From: Pycnopodia helianthoides
Lineage: Eukaryota > Echinodermata > Asteroidea > Forcipulatida > Asteriidae
NCBI GenBank assembly: GCA_032158295.1
Contig: CM063243.1
Coordinates: forward strand, 1 to 64,000
Length of the DNA stretch: 64,000 nt
Direction: 5' to 3'
The notes under the pieces were generated by a model, which saw only the letters and a program-made list of their open reading frames with translations, ran no database searches and was not told the origin of the DNA. A program made the translations under genes and the position numbers. Numbering within the stretch: the stretch's first letter is position 1; every line of letters begins with the position of its first letter. Shown piece after piece: positions 45,590 through 56,996 of this stretch.

Positions 45590-46060
45590 ACACACACCAC
45601 AAAGTTGACGTCGCGCCGGTTATCGATGATGCAATGGGTGAAGCCGTGCTGAGTGTTGACAATTTCTTCAACAAATGTGTACAGGATGCTCAAAGTCAAA
45701 GCATGCCTTGCTCGATGCTCAAAGGCACCCGCTGCACACTGAAAATGTCAATATTATTGAATTGATTAAAAGATGGCTAGAAGGTTGTCTTGTTGTATTG
45801 GGAGTTTTGTATTATCGTTTGGAGGGGGTGGCTTACTACGATGAAGTGCATTCAAGTATTGCGTTAGTTTTGCATCGGTTGCAATGACTTCATGAACACT
45901 AAGCGTCCCGCCTGGCCTGTGAGTTGTCACCCTTTCCCGCGAAACGTGCGCTTAACAAGGTGCCAGACTAAGGCTCAATTTTCGGCTCGTTTTTCTGATT
46001 TAACAGGCCCATCCACCGTTGACGGCTGTTGTCGTCCTTTATATGAATTTATGGGTGTCC
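45590..46060 (+). other. Protein-like but frameshifted segment, unrecognised
   Basis: Relatively GC-rich. One frame reads KVDVAPVIDDAMGEAVLSVD and on to about 45740; another, 45745-45885, reads ELIKRWLEGCLVVLGVLYYR. The composition looks coding, but the frame changes and stops intervene. It may be the far end of the second gypsy element or a captured fragment. Confidence 0.3.
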
Positions 46061-46136
46061 ATGTATTATGGGTGTCATGTCTTCAATATGTAAAACTATG
46101 TCCAATACACAGAGGGCGCTGTTCAATATATTTGTG

Positions 46137-46248
46137 TTGGTGCTCTTACATGTATATATGTGGGTTTACTCTTATACATGTATATGGGCTTGCTCTTATA
46201 TGGGTTTGCTCTTATATATGTATATGTGGGTTTGCTCTTATACTTTTG
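46137..46248 (+). repeat. Diverged minisatellite block
   Basis: Four or five units of the TGGGTTTGCTCTTATATATG family, with longer ATGTATATG spacers. It is about 2.2 kb downstream of the main array, bracketing the second gypsy element. Confidence 0.8.
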
Positions 46249-46344
46249 TAATTGCTCAACTAGTCATAAACGGCCCCTCATACCAACCCAAGCGAACTAT
46301 TCATTATACATGTAGTGTTGTTCTACTTATACCATCAATCTTAC

Positions 46345-46600
46345 CTTTGAAATCCTTCCAAGCTTCCAGGCATTTACTCGCGTTCCCTTCAGACAGTGGC
46401 TGCCTTATCCAACAATGCCTTTGTAGCTATCACAACGCTGTTGTAATGCCTCTAGGTGTGGTTCTAGGTACAGGTGGATCTGAGGAGGATGAAGAGGAGG
46501 GGGGTGGGGCCGCCTCACTGCTTCCAGCTGGAGCCGAGACGCCAATACTGGTGCTTGAATCTTCAGCTGCTTGGCTGGAGGAACTCTTGTTGGTTCATCT
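46345..46600 (-). pseudogene. Degraded exon with donor, unrecognised product
   Basis: On the minus strand a Ser/Pro-rich segment (SSTSIGVSAPAGSSEAAPP, then SSSSDPPVPRTTPRGITT after a shift) leads to EGNASKCLEAWKDFK at a clean donor AAAG|GTAAGATT. At least two frame changes are needed to connect these pieces. The end resembles helical domains of transposon-derived proteins, but no family is claimed. Confidence 0.35.
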
Positions 46601-46747
46601 ACATTAGGCCATATACAAATAATTATTTGTTTAATAGCCTTATTTATAAATTCCTGCAGGTCGTATATTTCTTTATTTTACTTTAAAATTAGCCAATACA
46701 ACCACCAAGGACCGTTCCTGCTGCATGCATCTAGCGCTTGCGAAAGT

Positions 46748-46985
46748 AGACTGGCATGTCATGGCCGAGAGGTCAAGCACACTGGACTCAAGCTCTGGTG
46801 TTTCTGATCAGCAGAGTGGGTTCGAGGCTTGGTCTTGACACTTGTGTCCTTAAGCAAGACACTAAATCATTATTGCTGTATCCTTTGGATGGGACATGTG
46901 TAATGCATACAAGAACCAAGTACACTTATTTTTAAGAGAAAAGTATTGCCTGTGTTTTTTGGCATGGTTGGCTGTAGATTGTGCC
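46748..46985 (+). mobile_element. tRNA-headed SINE, copy 1
   Basis: CATGGCCGAGAGGTCAAGCA (box A) and GGGTTCGAGGCTT (box B) are followed by TTGACACTTGTGTCCTTAAG and a body shared with 56424-56866 (minus) and, in its first half, 61070-61435. The head matches a class-II (Leu/Ser-like) tRNA. Confidence 0.75.
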
Positions 46986-47084
46986 AAAACATATTGTAAA
47001 CAATTACATATTGCTATGCAAGTTTTTTTTGTCCTTAGTATTAGAACTAGAACTTAAGTTCTAGAGTTGTAGAAGTAATCTACC

Positions 47085-48225
47085 CAAGAAATGGGTATAT
47101 GCACTGCATGCTGTGGGGTAGCCCTGGTTGGACTCCTCTGTTGCATACAACGCGATGTAGTATTTTCATATTTATACCTAATAGAGGAAGCTGAAGTTTC
47201 GTTCTTGTAAGTTATATCCATTATGTCTGGAATTCCATGAAGGCTGGGTTCAGATGTGTTAATTTTATCCTTGGGTGACATTATTTGAGAAAATAAAATG
47301 AAAATTTACGTCTCTCTTGTAGCCCCGGTCGAACTCGCTTATACAATCAATTGCTACGATTGAGTTGGTACCAGACTAATTTACTCGCAGACGCCGCGAG
47401 TGCAAATAATCAAGATCGTTGAGAACGTTTTAAAAGTTCACTCTTGAAAATAATTTAATTTTTACCAAAAACGTGTGATGTTTTTCAAACAAATTCCAGC
47501 AGTCCGTCTATCTACGAGCACATTGGCATTCGATCGGTAAGTTTCACGATCTATGTTTGCAGATTAAAAATATCAAAGGGCGAAAGAAAAGGTCTGCAGT
47601 GGTGCTGGGGCCAAGGATAAGGAGTGGATTGGCCCTATTTATGGGGCTACTTCCTCCAATACATGCATACACATACCGTCTACTGCTCTGTGTGTGACTG
47701 GGCGTGCACAGTACTACGAGTGACTGAAGTTTACAGAAGGACGACAACAAATTTCACTGAAGTTTTACACCAAATTAATCCATGATATACGCAGCATTGC
47801 CCAAGTTATCTCCACATATTATATTTCAATAAAGCTTGCTTTTAACGGTGTATTTTTGTAGCTTACCTCGAGAATCAGTTCCGTTCACTCCACGCTATCC
47901 GCAAACGTCAAAACATGTGTCCTGCTGGTGTTTACTAACTTTTCTCACTGACAACAGAGGGCGCTATAGAAAATATTCAAGAATAGAACTTTGTGACAAA
48001 AGCGCGTCCCGGGCCCAATTTTTTTGTTCGAACCATACTAGAGACAGAGGGTCAACAGTGAAGGGATCCGGGAAAGCGCCCATACCTTATGCGTGTATGC
48101 ATTGGCTCTAGTGTGGTACGGAAAAACAAATTGCGTCCCGGGCCTCAAAGTCATGGCTCCGCTTACCGTAAGCAAAGAATCGGTGCTTACGAAAGCAGGA
48201 AAAATAGGCGCTGTTCCATACGGCC
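47085..48225. other. Gene-free DNA with two repeat relatives
   Basis: 47110-47300 is a diverged copy of about 17390-17640. 47996-48022 and 48120-48210 contain pieces of the GGGCCC MITE family (CCCGGGCCCAATTT, CATGGCTCCGCTTACCGTAA). No supportable gene. Confidence 0.45.
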
Positions 48226-48229
48226 CATA

Positions 48230-48725
48230 ATACTGTGCACAAGCAATGGGCACAGGAATATGACCATATCCCAAATCCACTGCACTGCGCTGCAGCGGTC
48301 TGCATCCCCAAGCGTTTGGTACAGGAATATGTCCATATCCCGGGTCCACCACGGCCAAATACACTGTGCACAACCAATGGGTACAGGAATATAGCCATAT
48401 CCCGGGTCCACCACGGCCCCATACACTGTGCACAACCAATGAGTACAGGAATATAGCCATATCCCGGGTCCACCACGGCCCCATACACTGTGCACAACCA
48501 ATGAGTACAGGAATATAGCCATATCCTGGGTCCACCACGGCCCCATACACTGTGCACAACCAATGAGTACAGGAATATGGCCATATCCTGGGTCCACCAC
48601 GGCCCCATACACTGTGCACAACCAATGGGTACAGGAATATAGCCATATCCCGGGTCCACCACGGCCCCATACACTGTGCACAACCAATGAGTACAGGAAT
48701 ATAGCCATATCTTGAATCCACCATG
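48230..48725. repeat. Minisatellite of 62-bp period, about 8 units
   Basis: Units contain GTACAGGAATATAGCCATAT, CCCGGGTCCACCACGGCCCC and ATACACTGTGCACAACCAAT. Inner units differ at one or two sites; edge units are more diverged. Because 62 is not a multiple of 3 and the unit lacks minus-strand stops, long open frames appear in all three minus frames. Confidence 0.95.
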
Positions 48726-49066
48726 CCCCCCCCAACACTGTCCAGAACCAATTTGTTACAGGAAAATAGCCATATCCCCGACCACGCGATCATCACTTAC
48801 CCCAAGTACCAGTTGTGAATAAATCAAAGCTTGTTAATACAGATAATTTTTACTACTAACCCAGGTGGAATAAAAATGTTTTGTATCATTAATAATTTGA
48901 GGGTTTGATGTTCAAAAGAATCTGATTTTAAATTGAAGCAGAGAAGGGCAAAATGCAACTCTAAAACGCAGCAAATTGAAGTAGATGGGTTCAGTTGGAA
49001 ACTATTCCTGCCACTAAATAAAATCCAGCCGAAATAAGTAATTAGTGGAACATTGTGTTTAAAGGT

Positions 49067-49159
49067 ATTGTACGGAGGGTGTAGTACTGCTAGATAGGTG
49101 GCGGGGCTTGTCAATAGGCAACTGATAGAGATGACAAGAAGAAACAACCCCACCCTTTT
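49067..49159 (-). pseudogene. GABA-B-like receptor, TM6 segment (exon edges uncertain)
   Basis: The minus-strand frame reads VGLFLLVISISCLLTSPATY and continues LAVLHPP. The spacing V-G-x8-C-L-x-T-x-P-x-T matches the sixth helix of GABA-B receptors (VGM...VLCLITAPVT in mammalian subunit 1). Upstream, SLKTNNKSPGLYQK lies in a neighbouring frame, separated by runs of A and G, so a frameshift is present or the exon begins later. A possible donor is CCTCC|GTACAA. It fits the order of the other receptor pieces on this strand. TM7 is not visible beyond it. Confidence 0.5.
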
Positions 49160-49553
49160 AAAGTTTTTGGTACAAGCCTGGTGACTTATTGTTGGTCTTC
49201 AGTGACCTACAAGACAAAAGGGGACACCAGTCAATAAACTAGGCAGGCACTCTATTGGTCTGCAAAGAGCCTTTCACTGCCAGTTCAAATTAGCAACTAA
49301 TTCAGAAAGCCCAATTGATATAAAAGAGACGGTCTCTCTTGTAATTATAACAGCCCTTTTCAATTTTCAAATCAGGACTGTTCCATTTCAAATGGAACAG
49401 TCCCGATTTCAATGAGTGTTTTTATTCCGCTATTGTATGAATAAAATGCATCCTATCTGTTTATTTTCTTTCAATCTAGGGGCACACCCGATGATACACC
49501 AAAACAATTACCACTAACAGCTGTCTTATGTGGGGGGCTTAATAGTATCCTAC

Positions 49554-49672
49554 CTTATTCTGGCATGTGGGTGAGTGAAGTTGAAAACTCTTATTTATCC
49601 AGAACTTGTTCATATCCTTTGAATGATTAGGGGCCAAGTATGAAGTCCTTTTTCTCTCATCAACTACATTTA
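49554..49672 (-). CDS. GABA-B-like receptor, extracellular loop 2 exon (alternative b)
   Basis: A 119-bp minus-strand exon with acceptor TTTGTAACAG and donor GTAGGA, open in one frame (2 nt + 39 codons). The product is VNVVDERKRTSYLAPNHSKD followed by MNKFWINKSFQLHSPTCQNK, completing the first V with a G from the preceding exon. A Cys near the end after a hydrophobic-polar stretch is where GABA-B receptors have the conserved loop-2 cysteine. Entry and exit phases are identical to the exon at 53469-53584, so the two are interchangeable. It may instead belong to a separate paralogous copy. Confidence 0.45.
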
Positions 49673-49949
49673 CTGTTACAAACAAAAACAAACAAACAAA
49701 CACAAATTTTAATTGTGGAACTAGCTGGTTGTTGGTTAAACAGACGGAGAAAACAAACAACTGATAAAACTCAAATCTTTTACATGTAACATTTTATTTT
49801 TTAAAATTCAAAATTATCTATTAATTAAAAAAGTTCACCTATTATCAATGGTGAATTTCTGCATCAGTGCTTCAGTGTTTTTTTTTTTTTTATACTTGAG
49901 CTTGTTCTTCAGTCTATTTTAAAAACGTTTATTCTTGGCAGTATTTAGT

Positions 49950-50255
49950 GGGGCCCCGAAGTCAAATTCAGTTTTGTGATGCACTCATTTTGCAATAGAT
50001 AGAGTCCTTACACGACAGTGAAAAAATACAAGCCTCTAACCTCATGTTTAACAAAGTGGTGTAAAATGGCATTTTAGTTGATTCTCTCCAGAGCCAAATT
50101 TGAAACATAACATCATTGGATATCAGCAACAAATGGAACTGTACATTCCAAAGAGTAATTTTTGCTGATGTCAAATGCACTGCCCTTTTTTTTAGATTGA
50201 ATATTATAGAAATTCAGGATTGAACTAATATTTCAAACGTGACTTCATTGGATGC
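49950..50255. repeat. Dispersed repeat fragment
   Basis: GTTTTGTGATGCACTCATTT and ATAGATAGAGTCCT are shared with about 60480-60530. No gene. Confidence 0.45.
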
Positions 50256-50259
50256 TTAA

Positions 50260-50593
50260 AGGTATTGTACACTTTTGGTAACGGCTCAAAATCAGTGTCC
50301 ACATTTTGTGTGATTAAACATATGCATGAACAAACAAACCTGTGAAAGTTTGAGCTCAATTGGTCATCGAGGTCACGAGAAAATAGTGAAAAGAGATCTT
50401 ATGTGTTTTCTGTTTTTTCAAATTATCGCGCGCGATAATTACTATTGTTTTACTCGTTTTTCAGAAACGATAGCATTTTAGGCAGAAATATTTTAAGGAA
50501 ACCTTTCTACCATTACTTACTTTAATTCATGTAAGTTATGTGTGAATCTGTGAACATTGTGTTTTTTGATCTAACCAATAGTGTACAGGGCCT
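50260..50593 (+). mobile_element. TTAA-flanked MITE, copy 2
   Basis: TTAA at 50256-50259 and 50594-50597. Ends AGGTATTGTACACTTTTGGT and TAGTGTACAGGGCCT. The centre is the perfect palindrome AATTATCGCGCGCGATAATT (about 50419-50438). Highly similar to 53807-54136, indicating recent spread. Confidence 0.9.
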
Positions 50594-50599
50594 TTAAGG

Positions 50600-51590
50600 A
50601 TGTTTACACAATTCGCACTGGAAGGGTATCAACGTACAAGAGACTTTGAACTTTCCCCCACATAAGAAGGACTGTTTTTACTATTGGTATTAACATAAAT
50701 GCACCATAAAACTAAAGTCGACCTTGGAATGGTGGTAAATGATACACCTTACTTCATTGAAACCCTATGAGTTTAACGATTTCAAATTACACTACCCATC
50801 TGCAGGGTAGCTGTTACAGTAGCCGACAGTCAAAAAGAAAACGCACTGTTTGCACTAATATCAAAAACTGATTTCTTTTTTACTTTTTCTTGTCTTCTGA
50901 GGGGTTTGCTGGTTTTAATCTTTAAACAAAATTGTTTAAATTACATGTCATCTAGGGAGGCAAGCTGATTTTTTTTTAACTGTATGTGACTCCGAGGGAT
51001 TCGTAAACAAAGGCATTGGGGTGAAGTATTCACACAGCTGAACAGGCTAAACGATGTTTCGCAGACAAGAGAAATTTGTCCTGTTTGTTTGCATTGATAT
51101 AAGGATGGACTATACCAAAAATGAACTATTTGGTATAAAAAGAGTTATTTACTAACGAGTGATTTAGTGGGGTCAGGTATAGACTTGATTTCAAGTCTGA
51201 GATAGAAGGTGAAGGTCAGGGGTTAATCCACAAGAGGGCGCTATTTCAGACAATACCGTAGTGGCTATCAGGTAGACGAAAAACCACGATCACAGACTTG
51301 TAACCAAGTCTAGAAACTTATTAGTAAACATGTTGTCCAATCAAGAACCTTTCCAAACAAAACCACAGCCCCGATTATAACCCTTCATAGATCTGAATAA
51401 ACACCAGATCCATCTTCTTTAAGATTTGGAACCAGCCAGAGCTTAAGTCTGAAACCACTCAGGATCAGAAAGGGCCCTAATTATAACAAGAGCTATCATA
51501 AACATTTGCAACTCTAGTTATGTTATTACGACACCCATTCAATACTTTTAAAATAACACTCAATAGTTCAAACAAATCGTCTTTTTCTTA
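50600..51590. other. Gene-free stretch
   Basis: No supportable gene. AT-rich, with the short MITE 51180-51312 as its only recognisable feature. Confidence 0.4.
51180..51312. mobile_element. 133-bp MITE with TAGACTTG termini
   Basis: Starts TAGACTTGATTTCAAGTCTG and ends CAGACTTGTAACCAAGTCTA. The body GGTTAATCCACAAGAGGGCG matches the right part of 5589-6406, making this an internally deleted relative of that larger element. Confidence 0.75.
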
Positions 51591-51591
51591 A

Positions 51592-51918
51592 AATTACTTT
51601 ACATCCTCAAGGCAAGCTTTGATAAATGTATTGTTCGTTGATAATATATACACTTTGACACTTTTGATTCTCGGTGCTGTTCTCTCCACCAACTGCAGGA
51701 AAATTCTCAGCTTCCTCGCTGGACTTCTGGCTGCAGTTGCAACCAATGAATTAGCCCAGGCACCACAGACCACAACCCTGCTTAGTTCCCTGATGACCAT
51801 ACTTAGTGCGGCAATTTATTTCATTCTTGACAATATCAGTTTGTCTGTCAAACAATGTACATTGGGAAGCATTAATGAAAAACACCTTTGTCAAAAATAC
51901 AATATTCTAAAAACTTAA
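51592..51918 (+). CDS. Hypothetical hydrophobic ORF (no ATG at start)
   Basis: An open frame of 109 codons from 51592 with three or four hydrophobic segments (TLTLLILGAVL, ILSFLAGLLAAVA, LLSSLMTILSAAIYFIL) separated by polar turns. There is no ATG near its start and no clear acceptor; the hydrophobic part is GC-richer than its surroundings. It could be an exon of a small membrane protein, a degraded fragment, or chance. No family recognised. Confidence 0.25.
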   Translation, partial: NYFTSSRQALINVLFVDNIYTLTLLILGAVLSTNCRKILSFLAGLLAAVATNELAQAPQTTTLLSSLMTILSAAIYFILDNISLSVKQCTLGSINEKHLCQKYNILKT

Positions 51919-51984
51919 GAATTCTGCTTTATAGTTTTAGAACAAGAAAAGATGTGTTTGTTATATTAAAAACAAATGCCCCGC

Positions 51985-52385
51985 AAGCCAGTCTGTTTCT
52001 TGACATTTGACCAAGGAGGTCAAAAACAATAGACTTCTTGGGAATCCCAAGACCAATCCACAAAGCCAAGTTTGGAGATGATATGACAAGTCTATCTCCA
52101 GGTATTGCTCAGACAACATTTCTATTGTTTTAGCCACAATGACCTTGACATTTGACCAAAGGGGTCCAACACCGACAAGCTTCTGGAGGGGGATCCCAGG
52201 ATCAATCCACACCACCAAGTTTGGGGGTTGATATGACAAGTCCATCTCAAGTTATTGACATTTGACCAAAGGGGTCCATCAATGACAGGTTTCTGGGGGG
52301 GGGGGGTGTCCCAGGATCAATCCACACACCAAGTTTTTAGTTGATATGCCAAGTCCTTCTTGAGTTATCATTTGCAAGCACGCAC
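51985..52385. repeat. Three diverged tandem units of about 130 bp
   Basis: Each unit contains TTGACATTTGACCAAAGGGG-like sequence, GGATCCCAGGATCAATCCAC and CAAGTTTGGGGGTTGATATG ending in a TCAAGTTATT phrase. The minus-strand ORF here is a reflection of the repeat. Confidence 0.8.
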
Positions 52386-52975
52386 ACACACACACACATA
52401 CTTTTGCACACACCATTGTGGGGACTTCCTATTGTTGTTCTATTGTTCCCTTTTCTAAAGAATTCCCTTGTGGGGACCCAGCTTAACAAAGAAAAACATT
52501 GTGGGGACCTTTGTTCCATTGTGTAAAAGTCCCCACAATGGTGTGTATGCCTACCCACACGCACACACACCCACACATGTCCTCAGAAATCAATCCTTGT
52601 GGAGCACTCTTTTGTTCTTTCCTTTGTCCCTGCACTTAACAGTTTCCCATAAACTTTGTACACAAATTTCCTTGTGGAGCACCCCGGTCTTTAGAAATTC
52701 CATGTGGAGACCTTTTGTTTTCCCTTTTTTTGTTTTGCCCTTGGTCTCCATAAGGTACCGAAAGTGAGAGCACACACATACACACACATGTTTGTGAATC
52801 CCATAAATCGAGGGCTTCTCTTTGTTCTCCCATTGTTTGGATTTGGGTTTTTTTTAGCGACGTTTCCATTGGTTTTGTGCACGAAAGCGAAGCAAGGACA
52901 TCATCGCTGTGTCAAAACACCCGGATCCCTTTCGTTAAAGTCTTCAGTTTCAACTGGTAGACACACTCACACACA
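52385..52975. repeat. CA-rich element with CCATTGTGGGGACTT inverted repeats
   Basis: CACACACCATTGTGGGGACT near 52408 is mirrored by AGTCCCCACAATGGTGTGTA near 52528, bounding a unit of about 140 bp. Further right, TTGTGGAGCAC and related phrases plus CACACA tracts repeat the pattern loosely to about 52975. No gene. Confidence 0.6.
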
Positions 52976-53468
52976 GATGGAAGGACATGTTGGAAACAGT
53001 ATGCCTTCAGTGGCTTCGCCATCCACAGGGCATAAAAACTTATACTGTTTTAAAGTTGACTTAACAGTTTTGTGCATGCATTCATGTAGTAATTAAAAAC
53101 AAGTATTACATTGCAACTGTAACAAGTTCATGCCTCATTAACCCTCCTACTGTCAGTGACTCTTGGCAACATTTTGCAGTGAGTTGACCAACCATTTGAA
53201 ACCATTCGACTGCCAAGGTTGTGTACGGTGGCACAACTGTGCACAGAACTAACTGTGTACTGTGTACATGCATTCCCTCATGGTATCATATTTCAGGCTG
53301 GCATAGTTTATCTTTCATTCAAAACCACTTGAATGGTAATGAATGGTCAGACAGCAAGAGGGTTAAATGACCTTGTCTCACTGATGCAACTTTTTGTTTA
53401 TTTCTTTTTTCAGATACAGAAATGAAATTGTTTTTCACAAGTTGAACATTAATTGTGGATATATTTAC

Positions 53469-53584
53469 CTCATCAATTCTGTGATGCAGTTTTGTCTCCT
53501 CGTCCACCTCATCTTCATATATTTCATCATCAGTCCGGTAGTTCATATCCTTCTCCTCGCTAGAGTAGGACACATTGACATTAA
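53469..53584 (-). CDS. GABA-B-like receptor, extracellular loop 2 exon (alternative a)
   Basis: A 116-bp minus-strand exon with acceptor ATCCCCAACAG and donor GTAAATAT, open in one frame (2 nt + 38 codons). The product is NVNVSYSSEEKDMNYRTDDE, then an acidic run ending HHRIDE. With the final G of the TM4 exon it begins V-N-V, as does alternative b. The acidic composition suits the long second extracellular loop of GABA-B-like receptors. It lies 80 bp downstream of the TM4 exon on the minus strand, with matching splice phase. Confidence 0.55.
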
Positions 53585-53664
53585 CTGTTGGGGATCAAGA
53601 AGTTTGAGACTGAGGCTAGACAAGTAGACTAGTATGATGTTGTTGGTACAATAAGAATACAAAC

Positions 53665-53733
53665 CAAGGTATGGCCAGATTGTGATAAATGCTTCAACAG
53701 TGATGAACAAAAGAGGTCCGCAAAATGCAGGGA
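53665..53733 (-). CDS. GABA-B-like receptor, TM4 exon
   Basis: About 69 bp on the minus strand, acceptor GTGTTTCAAG, donor G|GTTTGT (weak). The product PAFCGPLLFITVEAFITIWP, then YL, is a hydrophobic helix with the family-like pattern G-x-L-L-x5-I-x-x-W. The exon leaves one nucleotide, which the next exon (53469-53584) completes in frame. The entry phase needs one nucleotide from upstream, but the TM3 exon ends in phase 0. A small exon is therefore missing, or the locus is damaged. Confidence 0.5.
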
Positions 53734-53806
53734 CTTGAAACACTGTGTGGACTTAATACACAAGTCCATACAGTGTTTTTTACAATGTTGAAGAATATGA
53801 TTTTTC

Positions 53807-54136
53807 TAACACTTTTGGTAACAGCTCAAAATCAGTGTCCACATTTTGTGTGGTTGAACATATGCATGAACAAACAAACCTGTGAAAGTTTGAGCTCAAT
53901 TGGTCATCGAGGTCACGAGAAAATAGTGAAAAGAGATCTTATGTGTTTTCTGTTTTTTTTCAAATTATCGCGCGCGATAATTACTATTGTTTTACTCGTT
54001 TCTCAGAAACGATAGCATTTTAAGCAGAAATATTTTAGGGAACCCTTTCTACCATTACTTACTTTAAATCATGTAAGTTATGTGTGAATCTGTGAACATT
54101 GCGTTTTTTCGATCCTACCAATAGTGTACAGGGCCT
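53807..54136 (+). mobile_element. TTAA-type MITE, copy 3 (left end eroded)
   Basis: Nearly identical to 50260-50593 including AATTATCGCGCGCGATAATT. The right end CAGGGCCT is followed by TTAA at 54137-54140. The first few bases and left TTAA are lost (TTTCTAACACTTTTGG). Confidence 0.85.
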
Positions 54137-56423
54137 TTAAGTGTACAGAACAAAGGAATGTCTATAGAGTGCATGCAACACAGAGATAAAATCAAACTTC
54201 ATTATTTTCTTTTCAGATAAATATATTGCAGTGCCCACTGTTAACCAATATGATTTAAACTTTCTCCTTGTCACTGGGTTAGCTCATTGGCCTAGCAGTT
54301 AAGATCTACTCTAGAATGAGGAAAGTGGACTACCATCTTAACTACCTCAGTATTTCAATATGATTCAAACTTTCTCTTGTCACTGGTGAGCTCATTGGCC
54401 TAGCAGATAAGATTACTCTAGAATGAGGAAAGTGGACTACCATCTTAACTCCCAGTATTCATTGTCTTTTTTTTTGTGCCATGCGCATATTACTATGGAT
54501 GTCACAAACCTTACAAATCTTCTTTCATGGTAGCTCATTGCCTACAATATCTATCTAGATGGGAAGTATGGCCTACATAAATCTACTACCTCAGTATTCC
54601 ATTATCAATTTCATTGATCAACTGGGTCAGCTCATTGGCCTAGCAGTAAGATCTACTCTAGAATGAGGAAAGTGGACTACCATCTAACTACCTCAGTATT
54701 TCAATATGATTCAAACTTTCTTCTTGTCACTGGGTGAGCTCATTGGCCTAGCAGTTAAATCTACTCTAGAATGAGGAAAGTGGCTACCATCTTAACTACC
54801 TCAGTATTTCAATATGATTCAAACTTTCTCTTGTCAGGGTGAGCTCATTGGCCTAGCAGTTAAGATCATACTAAAAATGAAAAGTAACTCCATATTCAAT
54901 CTACATCAATTTCTATGATTGAAATTTCTGCTTGTCACTCTAGATGACATTAGTGACTACAGTTAATATCATATTCATTATTACTTTCTGAATGAGGAAA
55001 TTGGACTACCACTTAAACTACTCAGTATTCAATATGAGGTAAACTCTCCTCTTGCACTGAGGTGAGTTCATTGGCTAGCAAACTTCTTCACTCTGGAGAA
55101 TGAGCAAAGTGGACTACCATCTTAACTACCTCATATTTCAATATATTAAACTTTTTCTTGTCATGGTGAGACTCATTGGCTAGCAGTGATCTATCTAGAG
55201 ATGAAAAGTGGACTACTCTAAATACAAACTCAGTATTCAATATTAAACTCTTTTCATTGTTCAAACTTAGCTCATTGCCTGGGATAAGTCACTCTAGAAT
55301 GAGTAAGATGTACTCTAAATTAGAACTACTCAGTATTTCAATATATTCAAACTTCTTACTTGTCACTGGTCTTCTTGTCCTAGGCGTAAGTCTACTCTAG
55401 AATGGGAAAGTGACTACCATCATTAACTAACCTCTATCACTATACTCAGTATTCAATATATTCTCTCTTGTCACTGGGTGAGCTCATTGGCCTAGCAGTA
55501 AGATCTACTCTAGAATGAGAAGTGGTACATATAATGACTAGTATTTCAATATACTTCAATTTTCAATTGATCAACGTTTCTTTTATGGGCTGAGTCATTA
55601 GATCCTACTAGAATAGGAAAGTGGATACCATTTAATACCTCATATTTCAATATATTAAACTTTCTACTTGTCACTGGTGAGCTCATTGGCTAGCAGTTAT
55701 GTCTACTCTAGAATGAGAAGGGAATACCCATCTTAACTACCTCAGTATTTCAATATATTCAAACTTTCTTCTTGTCACTGGGTGAGCTCATTGGCCTAGC
55801 AGATAAGATCTACTCTAGAATGAGGAAAGTGGACTACCATCTTAACTACCTCAGTATTTCAATATGATTCAAACTTTCTTCTTGTCACTGGGTGAGCTCA
55901 TTGGCCTAGCAGATAAGATCTACTCTAGAATGAGGAAAGTGGACTACCATCTTAACTACCTCAGTATTTCAATATGATTCAAACTTTCTCCTTGTCACTG
56001 GGTGAGCTCATTGGCCTAGCAGATAAGATCTACTCTAGAATGAGGAAAGTGGACTACCATCTCAACTACCTCAGTATTTCAATATGATTCAAACTTTCTT
56101 CTTGTCACTGGGTGAGCTCATTGGCCTAGCAGTTAAGATCTACTCTAGAATGAGGAAAGTGGAATACCATCTTAACTACCTCAGTATTTCAATATGATTC
56201 AAACTTTCTTCTTGTCACTGGGTGAGCTCATTGGCCTAGCAGATAAGATCTACTCTAGAATGAGGAAAGTGGACTACCATCTTAACTACCTCAGTATTTC
56301 AATATAATTTAAACTTTCTCCTTGTCACTGGGTGAGCTCATTGGCCTAGCAGATAAGGTCTACACTAGAATGAGGAAAGTGGACTACCATCTTAACTACC
56401 TCAGTATTTCAATATGATTCAAA

Positions 56424-56866
56424 CTTTCTTCTTAATAATAGTGGCTTCTTATATAGCGCTCATATCCGTCACTCAGTGACGCTCAAGGCGCTTCAACAGT
56501 CAGTATTTCTGCAAGGTATATATGTGGAGCTACTTTTTGAAGTTTGAGACCTATTCCTTTACATAGCACAATGTAATGGTTTACAAGGTGCTGTGGCGCA
56601 ATATGCTGCCAATCAAACCAGGAACACCGGGGCGAACCCCTTCTCTTTTTGATAAGTGCACTGGGTTCTTTTACATGCATTACACAACACACGGGACCAA
56701 TGGCTTTACGTCCCATCCGAAGGACAAAGCAATAATGGTTAAGTGTCTTGCTTACGGAAACAAGTGTCACGACTGGGACTCGACCCACACTCTGCTGAAC
56801 AGAAACATCAGAGCTTGAATCCGGTGCTCTTCTTACCGCTCGCACGACACTCCGCACTGGGTGAGC
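56424..56866 (-). mobile_element. tRNA-headed SINE, copy 2, inserted in the satellite
   Basis: Read on the minus strand: head with GAGCGGTAAGAAGAGCACCG, B box GGGTCGAGTCCC, body CTTAACCATTATTGCTTTGT, and an end rich in TATATAAGAAGCCACTATTA with short ATT repeats. The satellite resumes with CACTGGGTGAGC directly after the head. Same family as 46748-46985. Confidence 0.8.
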
Positions 56867-56996
56867 TCATAGGCCTAGCAGTTAAGATCTACTCTAGAAT
56901 GAGGAAAGTGGACTACCATCTCAACTGCCTCAGTATTTCAATATGATTTAAACTTACTCCTTGTCACTGGGTGAGCTTAATGGCCTAGGCAGTTAA

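Noticed and set aside
48038..48796. 252-, 191- and 183-codon overlapping ORFs on the minus strand
   Set aside because: All come from the 62-bp minisatellite, whose unit has no minus-strand stop in any frame. Three parallel frames are open, which is not how a gene looks.
51961..52245. 94-codon minus-strand ORF
   Set aside because: Lies wholly in the three diverged tandem units at 51985-52385 and repeats with them.
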